Origin: JAFAHD01 sp963772515 | GTDB taxonomy: Bacteria > Vulcanimicrobiota > Vulcanimicrobiia > Eremiobacterales > Eremiobacteraceae | Direction of reading: 5' to 3' | NCBI GenBank assembly: GCA_963772515.1 | Contig: CAVYXC010000003.1 | Coordinates: 434,001-498,000, forward strand | DNA: 64,000 nucleotides | Shown: positions 8,290 to 15,883 of the stretch, one piece after another | Position numbering within the stretch: position 1 is the first letter of the stretch | Layout: the number at the start of each line of letters is the position of its first letter | Position numbers and translations under genes: made by a program | Notes under the pieces: generated by a model | Database searches by the model: none | The model's input: the letters and a program-made list of their open reading frames with translations, nothing else | What the model was told of the DNA's origin: nothing

Positions 8290-9066
8290 CTAGCGCGCGA
8301 GTTTGTCGCGTAAGAACTTCACCGGCAGGTAGGCGAGCAGCGCACCCGCCACCACCAGCCACGCCACGTCGTTCCACAGACCCCACGAGAGCTGGCCGTT
8401 GACCAAGGCGCGGAACACGATGACGGCGTGATACAGCGGCGTGCACCAGGCGATGACCTGCAGCCAGTGCGGCACTTTGTCCAGCGGGAAAAAGATGCCG
8501 CCGATCATCACCATCGGGGTCGCGACCATCGAGAAATAATAGAACAGGTGCTCTTGCGTCTTCACCATCATCGCGACGGCGAACGCCGGCATCGCGAAGA
8601 CGATGCCGGTGAGCGCGAGCAGCGGCAGGCTCAGCAGCGCCCACCACGAGTGCACCAGCCCGAAGATCGTGATGACCGCCAAGAAGATCGCGCCGTACAG
8701 CGTCGCGCGGAAGCCTTCCCAGATGTATTCGCCGGCGGCGATCTCGAGCGGATCGACCGGCGCGGTCACCATCGACTCGTAGACCCCGTTGTGGTGCAGC
8801 CGCTCGAACGCGCCCCAGCACGCGTCGAACGTCGCGGCATTGAGCGCGGCAAGCCCCAACATCCCCGGCGCCATGAACTGCAACAATGAGCCTTTGGCGC
8901 CCAGACTCAGGTACGCGCCAAGGCCGAAGCCGAGCGCGAGGAAGTACGCCATCGGCTCGAAGATGTTGATGGCGATGCTCGATCCGGCGTACTTGAGCCA
9001 CGCGCTGTAGTCGCGGCGGAAGACGTTCCATGAATTGCGGTGGAACAGAGCGGCGAGCGGGTTCAT
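8290..9066 (-). CDS. ABC-2 type permease (NodJ-like)
   Basis: Membrane component of an ABC exporter. The 258 residues contain six hydrophobic segments with the family motifs FEPMAYFLALGFGLG, FMAPGMLGLAALNAATFDACWG and, near the end, MIGGIFFPLDKVPHWLQVIAWCTPLYHAV, all typical of the NodJ/ABC-2 group. It overlaps the ATPase gene upstream by 4 nt, so the two are co-translated as a NodI-NodJ-type pair. Family members export lipo-oligosaccharides, drugs or polysaccharide precursors. The substrate here is unknown. Confidence 0.92.
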   Translation of the reverse strand: MNPLAALFHRNSWNVFRRDYSAWLKYAGSSIAINIFEPMAYFLALGFGLGAYLSLGAKGSLLQFMAPGMLGLAALNAATFDACWGAFERLHHNGVYESMVTAPVDPLEIAAGEYIWEGFRATLYGAIFLAVITIFGLVHSWWALLSLPLLALTGIVFAMPAFAVAMMVKTQEHLFYYFSMVATPMVMIGGIFFPLDKVPHWLQVIAWCTPLYHAVIVFRALVNGQLSWGLWNDVAWLVVAGALLAYLPVKFLRDKLAR

Positions 9067-9992
9067 TCCTCAAGCTCCCGGCCGGTGAGGTTCAAGAACA
9101 CGTCTTCGAGCGTGGCTGGACGCGCCACGTGGCGCGGGGCGTCGACGCCGCCCTCGGCCAGCCTGCGCAGCAGCGCGCGGTTGTCGTCATTATAGAGATA
9201 GATCGTCTCGCCGTGGCGCTCGCGACGCCGGATCAGACCGTCAAATGGACCGGCCGACGCCTCGGGATCGACGCCCATCACCTCGAGCACGTCTGCCGCC
9301 GCGTAGCGCTCGATGAGCTCGCGCGGCGTGCCGGCCGCCAAGATCTTGCCTTCGTCCATGATGACGAGCCGGTCGCACAAGCGCGCCGCTTCTTCCATAT
9401 AATGCGTGGTCAGGATGAGCGTGATGCCGCGCTCGCGCAGGCCGAGCAGCAGCTGCCACATCAGCAGCCGCGCCTGCGGGTCCAGTCCGGTCGTCGGCTC
9501 GTCGAGCACCATCATCTCCGGATCGTTGACCAGACCGCGCGCGATCGCAAGCCGGCGCTTCATGCCGCCTGACAGTTCGGCGATGCGCGCGCGCGCTTTG
9601 CTCTCGAGGTTCATCGTGTGGAGCAGCGCGGCGCACTTCGCGCGCGCGGCGCTGCCGCGGATGCCGAAGAACGCGGCGTATAGCAGCACGTTCTCCTCGA
9701 CCGTCAGCTCGGGATCGAGCGCGCTTTCCTGCGTGACGACGCCGATGCGGCGTTTGATCGTCTGCGGGTGCGTCGCCGCGTCCATGCCCAAGACGTCGAG
9801 CGTGCCCGACGACTTGGTGGTGCGGCAGTAGATCATCTTCATCGTGCTGGTCTTGCCGGCGCCGTTGACGCCCAGAAAGCCGAAGCACTCGCGCGGCGCG
9901 ATGCGGAAGTCGATGCCGCGCACCGCTTCAAACGTCCCGTAACGTTTCGTCAGATCGCGCGCCTCGACGGCTGCGGCGTCCGGGTTCGTCAT
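9063..9992 (-). CDS. ABC transporter ATPase (NodI-like)
   Basis: Drives the adjacent permease. Domains: Walker A GVNGAGKTST (about residue 44), Q-loop GVVTQESALDPELTVEEN, signature ELSGGMKRRLAIARGL, Walker B MMVLDEPTTGLDPQ and H-loop LTTHYMEEAARLCDR, then a C-terminal DUF4162-type extension (YAAADVLEVMGVD...) ending LEDVFLNLTGRELEE. The ATG at 9992 (MTNPDAAAVEARDLTKRYG) is chosen because the ABC domain starts there. A longer frame upstream reads through intergenic DNA. No good Shine-Dalgarno is visible. Confidence 0.93.
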   Translation of the reverse strand: MTNPDAAAVEARDLTKRYGTFEAVRGIDFRIAPRECFGFLGVNGAGKTSTMKMIYCRTTKSSGTLDVLGMDAATHPQTIKRRIGVVTQESALDPELTVEENVLLYAAFFGIRGSAARAKCAALLHTMNLESKARARIAELSGGMKRRLAIARGLVNDPEMMVLDEPTTGLDPQARLLMWQLLLGLRERGITLILTTHYMEEAARLCDRLVIMDEGKILAAGTPRELIERYAAADVLEVMGVDPEASAGPFDGLIRRRERHGETIYLYNDDNRALLRRLAEGGVDAPRHVARPATLEDVFLNLTGRELEE

Positions 9993-10184
9993 AGCCAGCG
10001 ACGTTTCACCGCGCACCGCGCGCGAACCCTCGCACGCGGCGGCAGTCACGCTGCAGGATTGGCCGCCGGGACGTACCAAGTCTACGTTCCCGATGGCCCA
10101 TCATCTCTTCCGCTATCTGAAGCGTCCAAAACTTCCGCCGGCGTGTACATGTCTGGCGCAGCAGGCCGGAGGCCGCACGGTCTG

Positions 10185-11645
10185 ATGCCTTGCAGCGCCA
10201 ACGTTCTCGCTCCCGCTTCGCCCGTCGAGCGAGCCCGCTACGTCAGCGAACATCTCTCGCCTAATCTTTTCCGCAGCGTCGCCGGGCAAGCGGCTCCCGA
10301 AGCCACCCAGATCGCGTGGCGCATCACTCCCGAACCGTTCCCGCTCGCGCCGGCCACCGTCTCCCGCCTGGAGACGCTCGGCCCCGACCTCCTCAAATTC
10401 TATCGCGCGCTCAACAAGCTGTACTTCCAAAGCGTGCGCGGCACCGCGCCCGCCTTCGTGCGCGAATACCTGGAACTCGGCAAGCCCGAGCAGATCGTGC
10501 GTCTGCAGCGCCAGAACCGTTTCAAACAGGACACGCCGTCGGTCATCCGTCCCGACATCATCCTCACCGAAGGCGTCATCGACGACGGCATGATCGCCGC
10601 CGAGCTGGACGCTGTGCCCGGCGGCATGGGTTTTGTCGGCGCGATGGGCGAGACGTATTGCGAGCTCGGCTTCGATCAAGTCGGCGAGTTCGACGGCATC
10701 GTGCGCGGTTTCGCATCCATGGCGCGCGCGCTGACCGGCAAGGAACGTCCGGTGATCGCGATTGTCGTATCGAAGGAGTCTGAAGACTATCGCGGCGAGA
10801 TGATCTGGTTGGCCGCCGCCCTTGGCCGCGCCGGCCTCGCGGATGCGGTCGCCGTCAAACCCGAAGAGGTCGTGTTCACCGAAGAGGCGCTGGTCGTCGA
10901 CACGCCAGCCGGGCGGCGCACCGTCGATCTCTTGTACCGTTTCTTCGAGCTCTTCGATCTGCTCAACATTCCCAAGCAGGAGCTCTTCTTCTATGCCGCG
11001 CGCCACAAACGCGTCGAGATCACGCCGCCTGCCAAGTCGTTCTTCGAAGAGAAGCTGACTTTCGCGCTGCTGCACCACACGACACTGGAACCGTTGTGGC
11101 GGGCCGAGATCGGCGACGAGTCCTACGAGCGCATCGCCAAACTCTTCCCGCAGACCTGGATCCTCGATCCGCGCCCCATGCCGCCGCAGGCGGTCATCCT
11201 CGGGCTGGCCGCCGAGGGCCGGCCGGTGCACTCGTGGTCGCAGCTCTATCATCTGTCCAAGTCGGAACGCGTGTACGTGGTCAAGCCGTCCGGATTCTCG
11301 GAGCTGTCCTGGGGCAGCAAGGGCGTCTACGTCGGTGACGATCTGACGCGCGACGAGTGGATGGCAGTGCTCGACGGCGGGCTCGCGGTGTTCGATAAGT
11401 CGCCGCACATAGTACAGCGCTTCCACAAAGGCCGGCGCGTGCAGATCCCGTACTTCGATCCGGCAGCCGGCGACGTCAAACAGATGGACGGGCGCGTGCG
11501 CCTGTGTCCGTATTATTTCGTCGCGGGCGACGAGGCCAAGCTCAGCGGCGTGCTTGCGACGATCGTGCCGGCGGACAAGCGCCTCATCCACGGCATGTCC
11601 ACCGCGGTGATGGCGCCGTGCGCCGTCTCCGCCAGCGGATATTGA
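10185..11645 (+). CDS. Hypothetical protein, possible ATP-grasp-like fold
   Basis: Unrecognised 486-residue cytoplasmic protein. The N-terminal half has a helical region (LLKFYRALNKLYFQSVRG) and alternating strands such as RPVIAIVVSKESEDYRGEMIW. The C-terminal half carries YVVKPSGFSELSWGSKGVYV, VQRFHKGRRVQIPYFD and GRVRLCPYYFV, which resemble the lysine strand, Gly-rich loop and metal-binding strands of ATP-grasp ligases (glutathionylspermidine-synthase-like). That assignment is an inference. ATG 10185 is chosen, with GGAGG 12 nt upstream; ATG 10149 is an alternative. The frame runs further upstream only as antisense of the ABC ATPase gene. Confidence 0.65.
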   Translation: MPCSANVLAPASPVERARYVSEHLSPNLFRSVAGQAAPEATQIAWRITPEPFPLAPATVSRLETLGPDLLKFYRALNKLYFQSVRGTAPAFVREYLELGKPEQIVRLQRQNRFKQDTPSVIRPDIILTEGVIDDGMIAAELDAVPGGMGFVGAMGETYCELGFDQVGEFDGIVRGFASMARALTGKERPVIAIVVSKESEDYRGEMIWLAAALGRAGLADAVAVKPEEVVFTEEALVVDTPAGRRTVDLLYRFFELFDLLNIPKQELFFYAARHKRVEITPPAKSFFEEKLTFALLHHTTLEPLWRAEIGDESYERIAKLFPQTWILDPRPMPPQAVILGLAAEGRPVHSWSQLYHLSKSERVYVVKPSGFSELSWGSKGVYVGDDLTRDEWMAVLDGGLAVFDKSPHIVQRFHKGRRVQIPYFDPAAGDVKQMDGRVRLCPYYFVAGDEAKLSGVLATIVPADKRLIHGMSTAVMAPCAVSASGY

Positions 11646-11670
11646 CGACATCGAACCTGCGAGCAGCCGC

Positions 11671-12339
11671 ATGACCAAACCTGACCGGCAAGAGCAGATC
11701 AGGCGGTCCGAGTCGCGTTGGCCGCCCGCCTTCGCGACCGTCACAGCCACGGTTCTCTACGCGTTGCTGCCCCCGCATTTGACGCTCGGGCCGCGCTGGC
11801 TGATGCCGGTGCTGGTCGCCGCGTTGCTCATCCCGCTCTTGGCCGTCGGACCCTTTTTCCAAGGACGCGAACTCTCGCGCTGGCTTCGCATGACGGGGGT
11901 CACGCTGATCGGCCTGGTCAACGCCGCCAACGTCGCGTCGCTCGTGCTGCTCGTGCGTGCACTCGTCACCGGAGTCCCAAAGGAGAGCGGTTTGGGATTG
12001 CTGTACTCGGCGGCGGCGATCTGGTTCACGAACATCTTGGTGTTCGCATTGTGGTTCTGGGAGTTCGACCGCGGCGGACCGCAAGTGCGCCTCAACGCGG
12101 GGCGCCGCGAGGCCGACTTCATGTTCCCGCAGATGCTCTCGCCGGCGTGCGCACCGATCGGCTGGCTTCCGGACTTCATGGATTATCTCTACGTCGGATT
12201 CACCAATGCGACGGCATTCAGCCCGACCGATACGATGCCGTTGAGCACGTGGGCGAAAGTCCTGATGACGATTGAGGCGCTCATCTCGCTGCTCACCGTC
12301 GTCTTGGTCGCCGCGCGCGCCGTCAACATCCTCTCGTAG
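11671..12339 (+). CDS. DUF1345-like integral membrane protein
   Basis: 222-residue membrane protein with about six hydrophobic segments (LMPVLVAALLIPLLAVGPFF, GVTLIGLVNAANVASLVLLV, SAAAIWFTNILVFALWFWEF, and a C-terminal LTVVLVAARAVNIL). The WFWEFDRGGP motif followed by DFMFPQ and, later, YVGFTNATAFSPTDTMPLS is typical of a widespread family of unknown function related to DUF1345. It starts 25 bp after the preceding gene and has no enzymatic signature. Confidence 0.75.
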   Translation: MTKPDRQEQIRRSESRWPPAFATVTATVLYALLPPHLTLGPRWLMPVLVAALLIPLLAVGPFFQGRELSRWLRMTGVTLIGLVNAANVASLVLLVRALVTGVPKESGLGLLYSAAAIWFTNILVFALWFWEFDRGGPQVRLNAGRREADFMFPQMLSPACAPIGWLPDFMDYLYVGFTNATAFSPTDTMPLSTWAKVLMTIEALISLLTVVLVAARAVNILS

Positions 12340-12371
12340 GATTTAAGCGCCGGAACACTGAACGCGCACGC

Positions 12372-13134
12372 GTGATCGTGGATCCTCTCGTCATAGCGAT
12401 TATCGCTTTTGTGTGCGTCTTTGGAGCCGCGCTGCTCGGCATTCGATTGGGCAGCCTGCTGCCCGCGGACCATCTCGATGCGGATTCCAAAGATGTCGTC
12501 AGGCTCGGCATGGGTATCGTCGCGACTATGGTCGCGCTGGTGCTCGGATTGCTCATCGCCTCTGCCAAGGGGTTCTACGACACGCAGAACTCTGAGCTGA
12601 CGCAGGTGGGCGCCAACGTCGTCTTGCTCGATCAGATGCTCGCGCATTACGGTCCTGAAGTCGCGCTCGAGCGCACGCAACTGCGCGCGGCCACCAGCCA
12701 ATGGCTCGAACCAACTGTGGTCGCCCGATCACTCGGGTCTCGCCGACGCACTGCCGCGTTCAGCCGGCTCTTCTAGGCTCTTCGATGAACTGGAAAGCCT
12801 CGTTCCGAAGACCGACGAGCAACGCGAGCTCAAAGGACAGGCGCTCAGCGTCGGCATGAACATCGGGCTGACTCGCTGGCTCATGTACGAACAGCGCGCG
12901 ACGCCCATTCCGCTACCCCTGATGATCGCGCTCATAATCTGGCTGACGATCGTGTTCATCAGCTCCGGCCTCTTCGCACGGCCGAACCCGACGGTGATCG
13001 CCGCATTCTTCGCGGCCGCGTTATCGGTTTCTGGTGCGATGTGGCTGATCATGCAGATGTACCAGCCGTACAGCGGCGTGATCCGGATATCAAGCGCGCC
13101 GCTTGTGGCGGCGCTCGCGCAGCTGGGTCAGTGA
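12372..13134 (+). pseudogene. DUF4239 (bestrophin-like) membrane protein, frameshifted
   Basis: The first part, from GTG 12372, encodes two transmembrane helices and a DUF4239 core (LGMGIVATMVALVLGLLIASA, then NSELTQVGANVVLLDQMLAH). That frame stops at 12776. The family continues one frame over (RLFDELESLVPKTDEQRELK from about 12770, then MIALIIWLTIVFISSGLFAR and two more helices) to 13134. The switch falls near 12715-12720, where a one-base shift would join LEPTV to WSPDHSGLADALPR. Either a real inactivating mutation or an assembly error; the rest of the protein is well conserved. Confidence 0.75.
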
Positions 13135-13137
13135 CCT

Positions 13138-14271
13138 CTAGCGACTAGGTCTCAGAACCTCGAGCACGCGATCGATGTCAGCGTCCGAGTTGTAGCCATG
13201 CGGCGACACGCGCACGCCGCCTGCCCGCACGGTGATGCCGACCTTGGCCGCGTCAGCACGCGCCGTCAGTTCTTCGATCCCGAACGAGCCGCGACCGAGG
13301 ACGGCGATGCCGGATCGCGTCTGCGGCCGCAAATCGCTCTTGACCTCGATGCCGGCGCGCTGCGCGCCCTCGATCAAACGGTCGGTCAGACCGAGCACGT
13401 GGCGCTCAATGGCCTGCATGCCGGCGCTGGTCAGTAGACCGAGGCTCACGCCAAGCGCCACGACGCCGGGATAATTGAGCGACCCGCCCTCGAAGCGCAC
13501 GGCGTCCGGATGCAGCGGCTGGTCGTATTCCAAGAAGTTCATCGGATCGCGCACCGATCTCCACGACCACATCGCTGATGAGAGCCGCTCGATGAGTTCG
13601 CGCCGGACGTACACAAAGCTCACGCCGTGCGGTGCAAGCAGCCACTTGGCCGCCCCGCAGTACGCGAAATCAGCATTGCACGCGCGCACGTCGAGCGGCA
13701 GATAGCCGAAACCCTGCATCGCGTCGACGGCGAACAGCGTTCCGCTGGCCGCGCACCAGCGGCCGATTCCGACGATATCGTTGCGGTAGCCGTCGTTGAA
13801 ACCGACGTACGAAACGGCGACGAGCCGCGTACGCTTGCTCGCGATCCGCTCGAGCAGCTCGGGGGTGATGCGCTCTGCCGGAGCACGGACGAGCGTGATG
13901 CGCACGCCATGCCGGCGCAGGTTCAGCCACGGATAGGCGTTTGCGCCAAACTCATCGTCGGCCAGCACGATCTCATCGCCTTCGCGCCAGTCGAGACTGT
14001 TGGCAGCCAGCAACGCGCCGTCGCTCGTGGCCCGCATGAACGCGATCTCGCCCGGCTGCGCGTTGATCGCCGCGGCCACTTGGGCGCGTACCGCATCTTT
14101 GCGCGCTTCGAACGGCGCCATGCCGTTCTTGCCCAATCTCATTTGGGCGTCGTATATCTCCACCAGCGCGTCACGCGTCGGCAGAGGGAGCGGGCCGACG
14201 GCTGCATGGTCGCAGTACGCCCAATCCTGGGAGATCGGGAACAGCCTGCGGTCTAAGGCGGCTTCGCTCAT
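13138..14271 (-). CDS. Class V aminotransferase / cysteine-desulfurase-like
   Basis: PLP-dependent fold-type I enzyme of 377 residues. The lysine that binds PLP is expected in CGAAKWLLAPHGVSFVYV (about residue 213). Other family marks are YCDHAAVGPLP at the N-terminus, FMRATSDGALLAAN, VSYVGFNDGYRNDI and the AVDAMQGFGYLPLD aspartate/histidine region. The substrate could be cysteine, selenocysteine or an isopenicillin-N-like compound. No isc/suf genes are adjacent, so a role in Fe-S assembly is not supported. Convergent with the preceding gene and 12 bp from the divergent CAP-protein gene. Confidence 0.88.
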   Translation of the reverse strand: MSEAALDRRLFPISQDWAYCDHAAVGPLPLPTRDALVEIYDAQMRLGKNGMAPFEARKDAVRAQVAAAINAQPGEIAFMRATSDGALLAANSLDWREGDEIVLADDEFGANAYPWLNLRRHGVRITLVRAPAERITPELLERIASKRTRLVAVSYVGFNDGYRNDIVGIGRWCAASGTLFAVDAMQGFGYLPLDVRACNADFAYCGAAKWLLAPHGVSFVYVRRELIERLSSAMWSWRSVRDPMNFLEYDQPLHPDAVRFEGGSLNYPGVVALGVSLGLLTSAGMQAIERHVLGLTDRLIEGAQRAGIEVKSDLRPQTRSGIAVLGRGSFGIEELTARADAAKVGITVRAGGVRVSPHGYNSDADIDRVLEVLRPSR

Positions 14272-14283
14272 CGGCCGACAATA

Positions 14284-14829
14284 ATGGAAATGTTGCTTGT
14301 GGCCCTGCTCATCTCGTCAAATCTTGCAGCGATTCCGGCGCAAGGTCCGCTGCCCGCGGCCGAGCTTGACGCGCTTCGCATCCAGCTGACCATCGAGCTC
14401 AACCGCGATCGCGCCGCGTACGGCGTGGGGCAGTTGGGCACCGATCAGATCGCGCAAACGGCCGCCCAGTATCAGGCGGAGCAAATGCTCGCGGCGGGGC
14501 GGCTCGGACACGTGGACAGCGCGGGTCGCCTGCCGATGACCCGTTACGCCGACTTCGGCGGCAAGGCGGATTATTACGGCGAAAACGTCGGATTCCGATC
14601 GCCAGCGGTGCTCGACGAGCAGTTGCTGTGGGCGGTGCTGGTCAAGCTCGATCAGGTGATGATGGCCGAAACGCCGCCCAACGACGGCCATCGGCGCAAC
14701 ATCCTATCCGAAAATTATAACGCCGTGGGAATCGGCATCGCGGTCGGGCCCGCCGGCGTGTTCATGGCTGAAGATTTTGTGGGCTTTCACGCAAAGCCGC
14801 CTGGTCAGGGAACGACCCCAACGCGCTAG
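14284..14829 (+). CDS. Secreted CAP-domain (SCP/PR-1-like) protein
   Basis: 181 residues with a short N-terminal signal (MEMLLVALLISSNLAAIPAQG) followed by a CAP fold: LTIELNRDRAAYGVGQL, QAEQMLAAGRLGHVDSAGRL, YYGENVGF and NDGHRRNILSENYNAVGIGI. The His and Glu positions of the CAP cavity (LGHVD and GENVG) are present. Such proteins are exported and of varied, mostly unknown, function. A second CAP protein is at 37493-38500. This is the last ordinary chromosomal gene before the left end of the mobile element. Confidence 0.85.
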   Translation: MEMLLVALLISSNLAAIPAQGPLPAAELDALRIQLTIELNRDRAAYGVGQLGTDQIAQTAAQYQAEQMLAAGRLGHVDSAGRLPMTRYADFGGKADYYGENVGFRSPAVLDEQLLWAVLVKLDQVMMAETPPNDGHRRNILSENYNAVGIGIAVGPAGVFMAEDFVGFHAKPPGQGTTPTR

Positions 14830-14911
14830 CGGTGGTTCGTACCGAAGGAACACGATGAATGCGAAGCACCCACCGAGCCAGCAAAACGTGTTCAGTGCGC
14901 CATGCCAACCC

Positions 14912-14923
14912 GCGCACAACGCT
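14912..14923. repeat. Target-site duplication, left copy
   Basis: GCGCACAACGCT, immediately outside the left inverted repeat. An identical copy sits just outside the right inverted repeat at 31367-31378. Identity extends to 15 bp (CCC plus this) because the right inverted repeat itself ends in CCCC, so the true duplication is 12 to 15 bp, close to the 14-15 bp reported for casposons. Confidence 0.85.
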
Positions 14924-15004
14924 GGGGTTAATAAGGAATAGGGCCACAATCAGCCACCCCATCGGGCGCTAATCCAAACGTCCGGTGATCGTGTAACGTC
15001 CGGT
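14924..15004 (+). repeat. Left terminal inverted repeat
   Basis: Begins GGGGTTAATAAGGAAT and ends with two ACGTCCGGT boxes at 14978-14986 and 14996-15004. Aligned with the reverse complement of 31284-31366 it shares the 16-bp tip, the GGGCC-A-AATC-GCCACCCC-CATC-GGCGCTA block and both boxes, with scattered substitutions and two or three 1-bp gaps. The boxes are 18 bp apart start to start, about two helical turns, which suggests binding sites for the integrase or an accessory protein. Confidence 0.85.
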
Positions 15005-15090
15005 GCACCGTGATTTCACGGGTAAAAGCCCACGTTGGCCGAGTGGATTGAGCCGCATCCACTCTTAACGTCAAACGTCTGATGTCAGGG

Positions 15091-15822
15091 TTAAATCGGC
15101 AAGTGCTTTTGAGCAACTCCGGATGCGCCGGCTCCTGGCACCAGAGCGTCTACTGTTTCGCAGATAACCTTGTAGGTGTGCTCATATTCACCAAGCCACG
15201 CACGAAACGCGTCGGGGACATATAACGGTCCATTAGAACTCCAAATGGTGCCGTCGGATCGACGATGCACGTGAACGGAGAGCACATCGTCATACCAGCT
15301 CTTTACGCGTTTCACAAGATCTTCGGACGCGCCTTCGCTCCCCAAGGCTAAAAGTATCTTGCTGAGACCCGGAGAGCGCTGTTTACCTTCTGTGATTGCG
15401 TCGAACATCGGGCGTTCTGTTACCCGATTCTGATAGTACAGTCCGAGCAACATATCCTCAAGCGCGCAACGCATGCAAACGCCCGCAACCCGATACCACC
15501 CGTTCAACGCGTTGAAAGTTGAAGCCTGAAACGCCTCGAGTGCCGACAGCGTCTGGTATTTTGTTGGAGAGTCGTTGGGCAACGTATTATGAATATCGAG
15601 CCACGACCATCCAATCCGATCGGCACGCTCCAGCTCGGCGGGAAACTCATCGCTTGTTTCAATCGCCACGGAATCGGACAATCCAACGAGGTTCTTCCAC
15701 GTTTCGGGCTTGATGCGCCCAATCGGTGTGAAAGGTGTCATCTCCCCGGGTAGCCCGTAGTCGCCCGACGTTAGAAAGGATCGCATAGCTCGATGATCGG
15801 TGAGTGGTAGTGGTTTCGACAT
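15091..15822 (-). CDS. Hypothetical protein, possibly HEPN-like
   Basis: Unrecognised 243-residue protein just inside the left end. GGAG lies 7 nt before the ATG. It is largely helical: STFNALNGWYRVAGVCMRCA and LEDMLLGLYYQNRVTERP, then VKSWYDDVLSVHVHRRSDGT, which resembles the Arg/His end of abortive-infection HEPN domains, although the spacing is not classical. If this is right, it could be an RNase or defence cargo gene; the link is weak. It lies 61 bp downstream of the zinc-ribbon nuclease gene, in the same orientation, and could be co-transcribed with cas1. Confidence 0.6.
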   Translation of the reverse strand: MSKPLPLTDHRAMRSFLTSGDYGLPGEMTPFTPIGRIKPETWKNLVGLSDSVAIETSDEFPAELERADRIGWSWLDIHNTLPNDSPTKYQTLSALEAFQASTFNALNGWYRVAGVCMRCALEDMLLGLYYQNRVTERPMFDAITEGKQRSPGLSKILLALGSEGASEDLVKRVKSWYDDVLSVHVHRRSDGTIWSSNGPLYVPDAFRAWLGEYEHTYKVICETVDALVPGAGASGVAQKHLPI

Positions 15823-15883
15823 AGCCTTACTCCGGTTTGGTGTCTAACACCATGACAAGGATTGCATAAAGTTCACCTTTGTT

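Noticed and set aside
9768..10184. N-terminal extension of the 10185 gene
   Set aside because: It runs antisense through the ABC ATPase gene and lacks a ribosome-binding site; a start at 10185 or 10149 fits better.
10113..11750. Long minus-strand open frame
   Set aside because: It is the antisense shadow of the hypothetical protein at 10185-11645, which has the better protein character, and the product is His/Arg/Asp-rich low-complexity.
14830..14923. tRNA gene as insertion target (as for some casposons)
   Set aside because: No cloverleaf or tRNA 3' end could be built from the sequence left of the element or right of 31378.
14704..14962. Two small minus-strand frames near the left end
   Set aside because: They overlap the CAP gene and the inverted repeat tip (the FLINPSVVRG reading also appears at the other end), so they are artefacts of the repeat.
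14978..15004. CRISPR array from the ACGTCCGGT repeats
   Set aside because: The boxes are only 9 bp, occur in pairs 18-19 bp apart in both orientations, and have no set of equal-length spacers. They belong to element ends.
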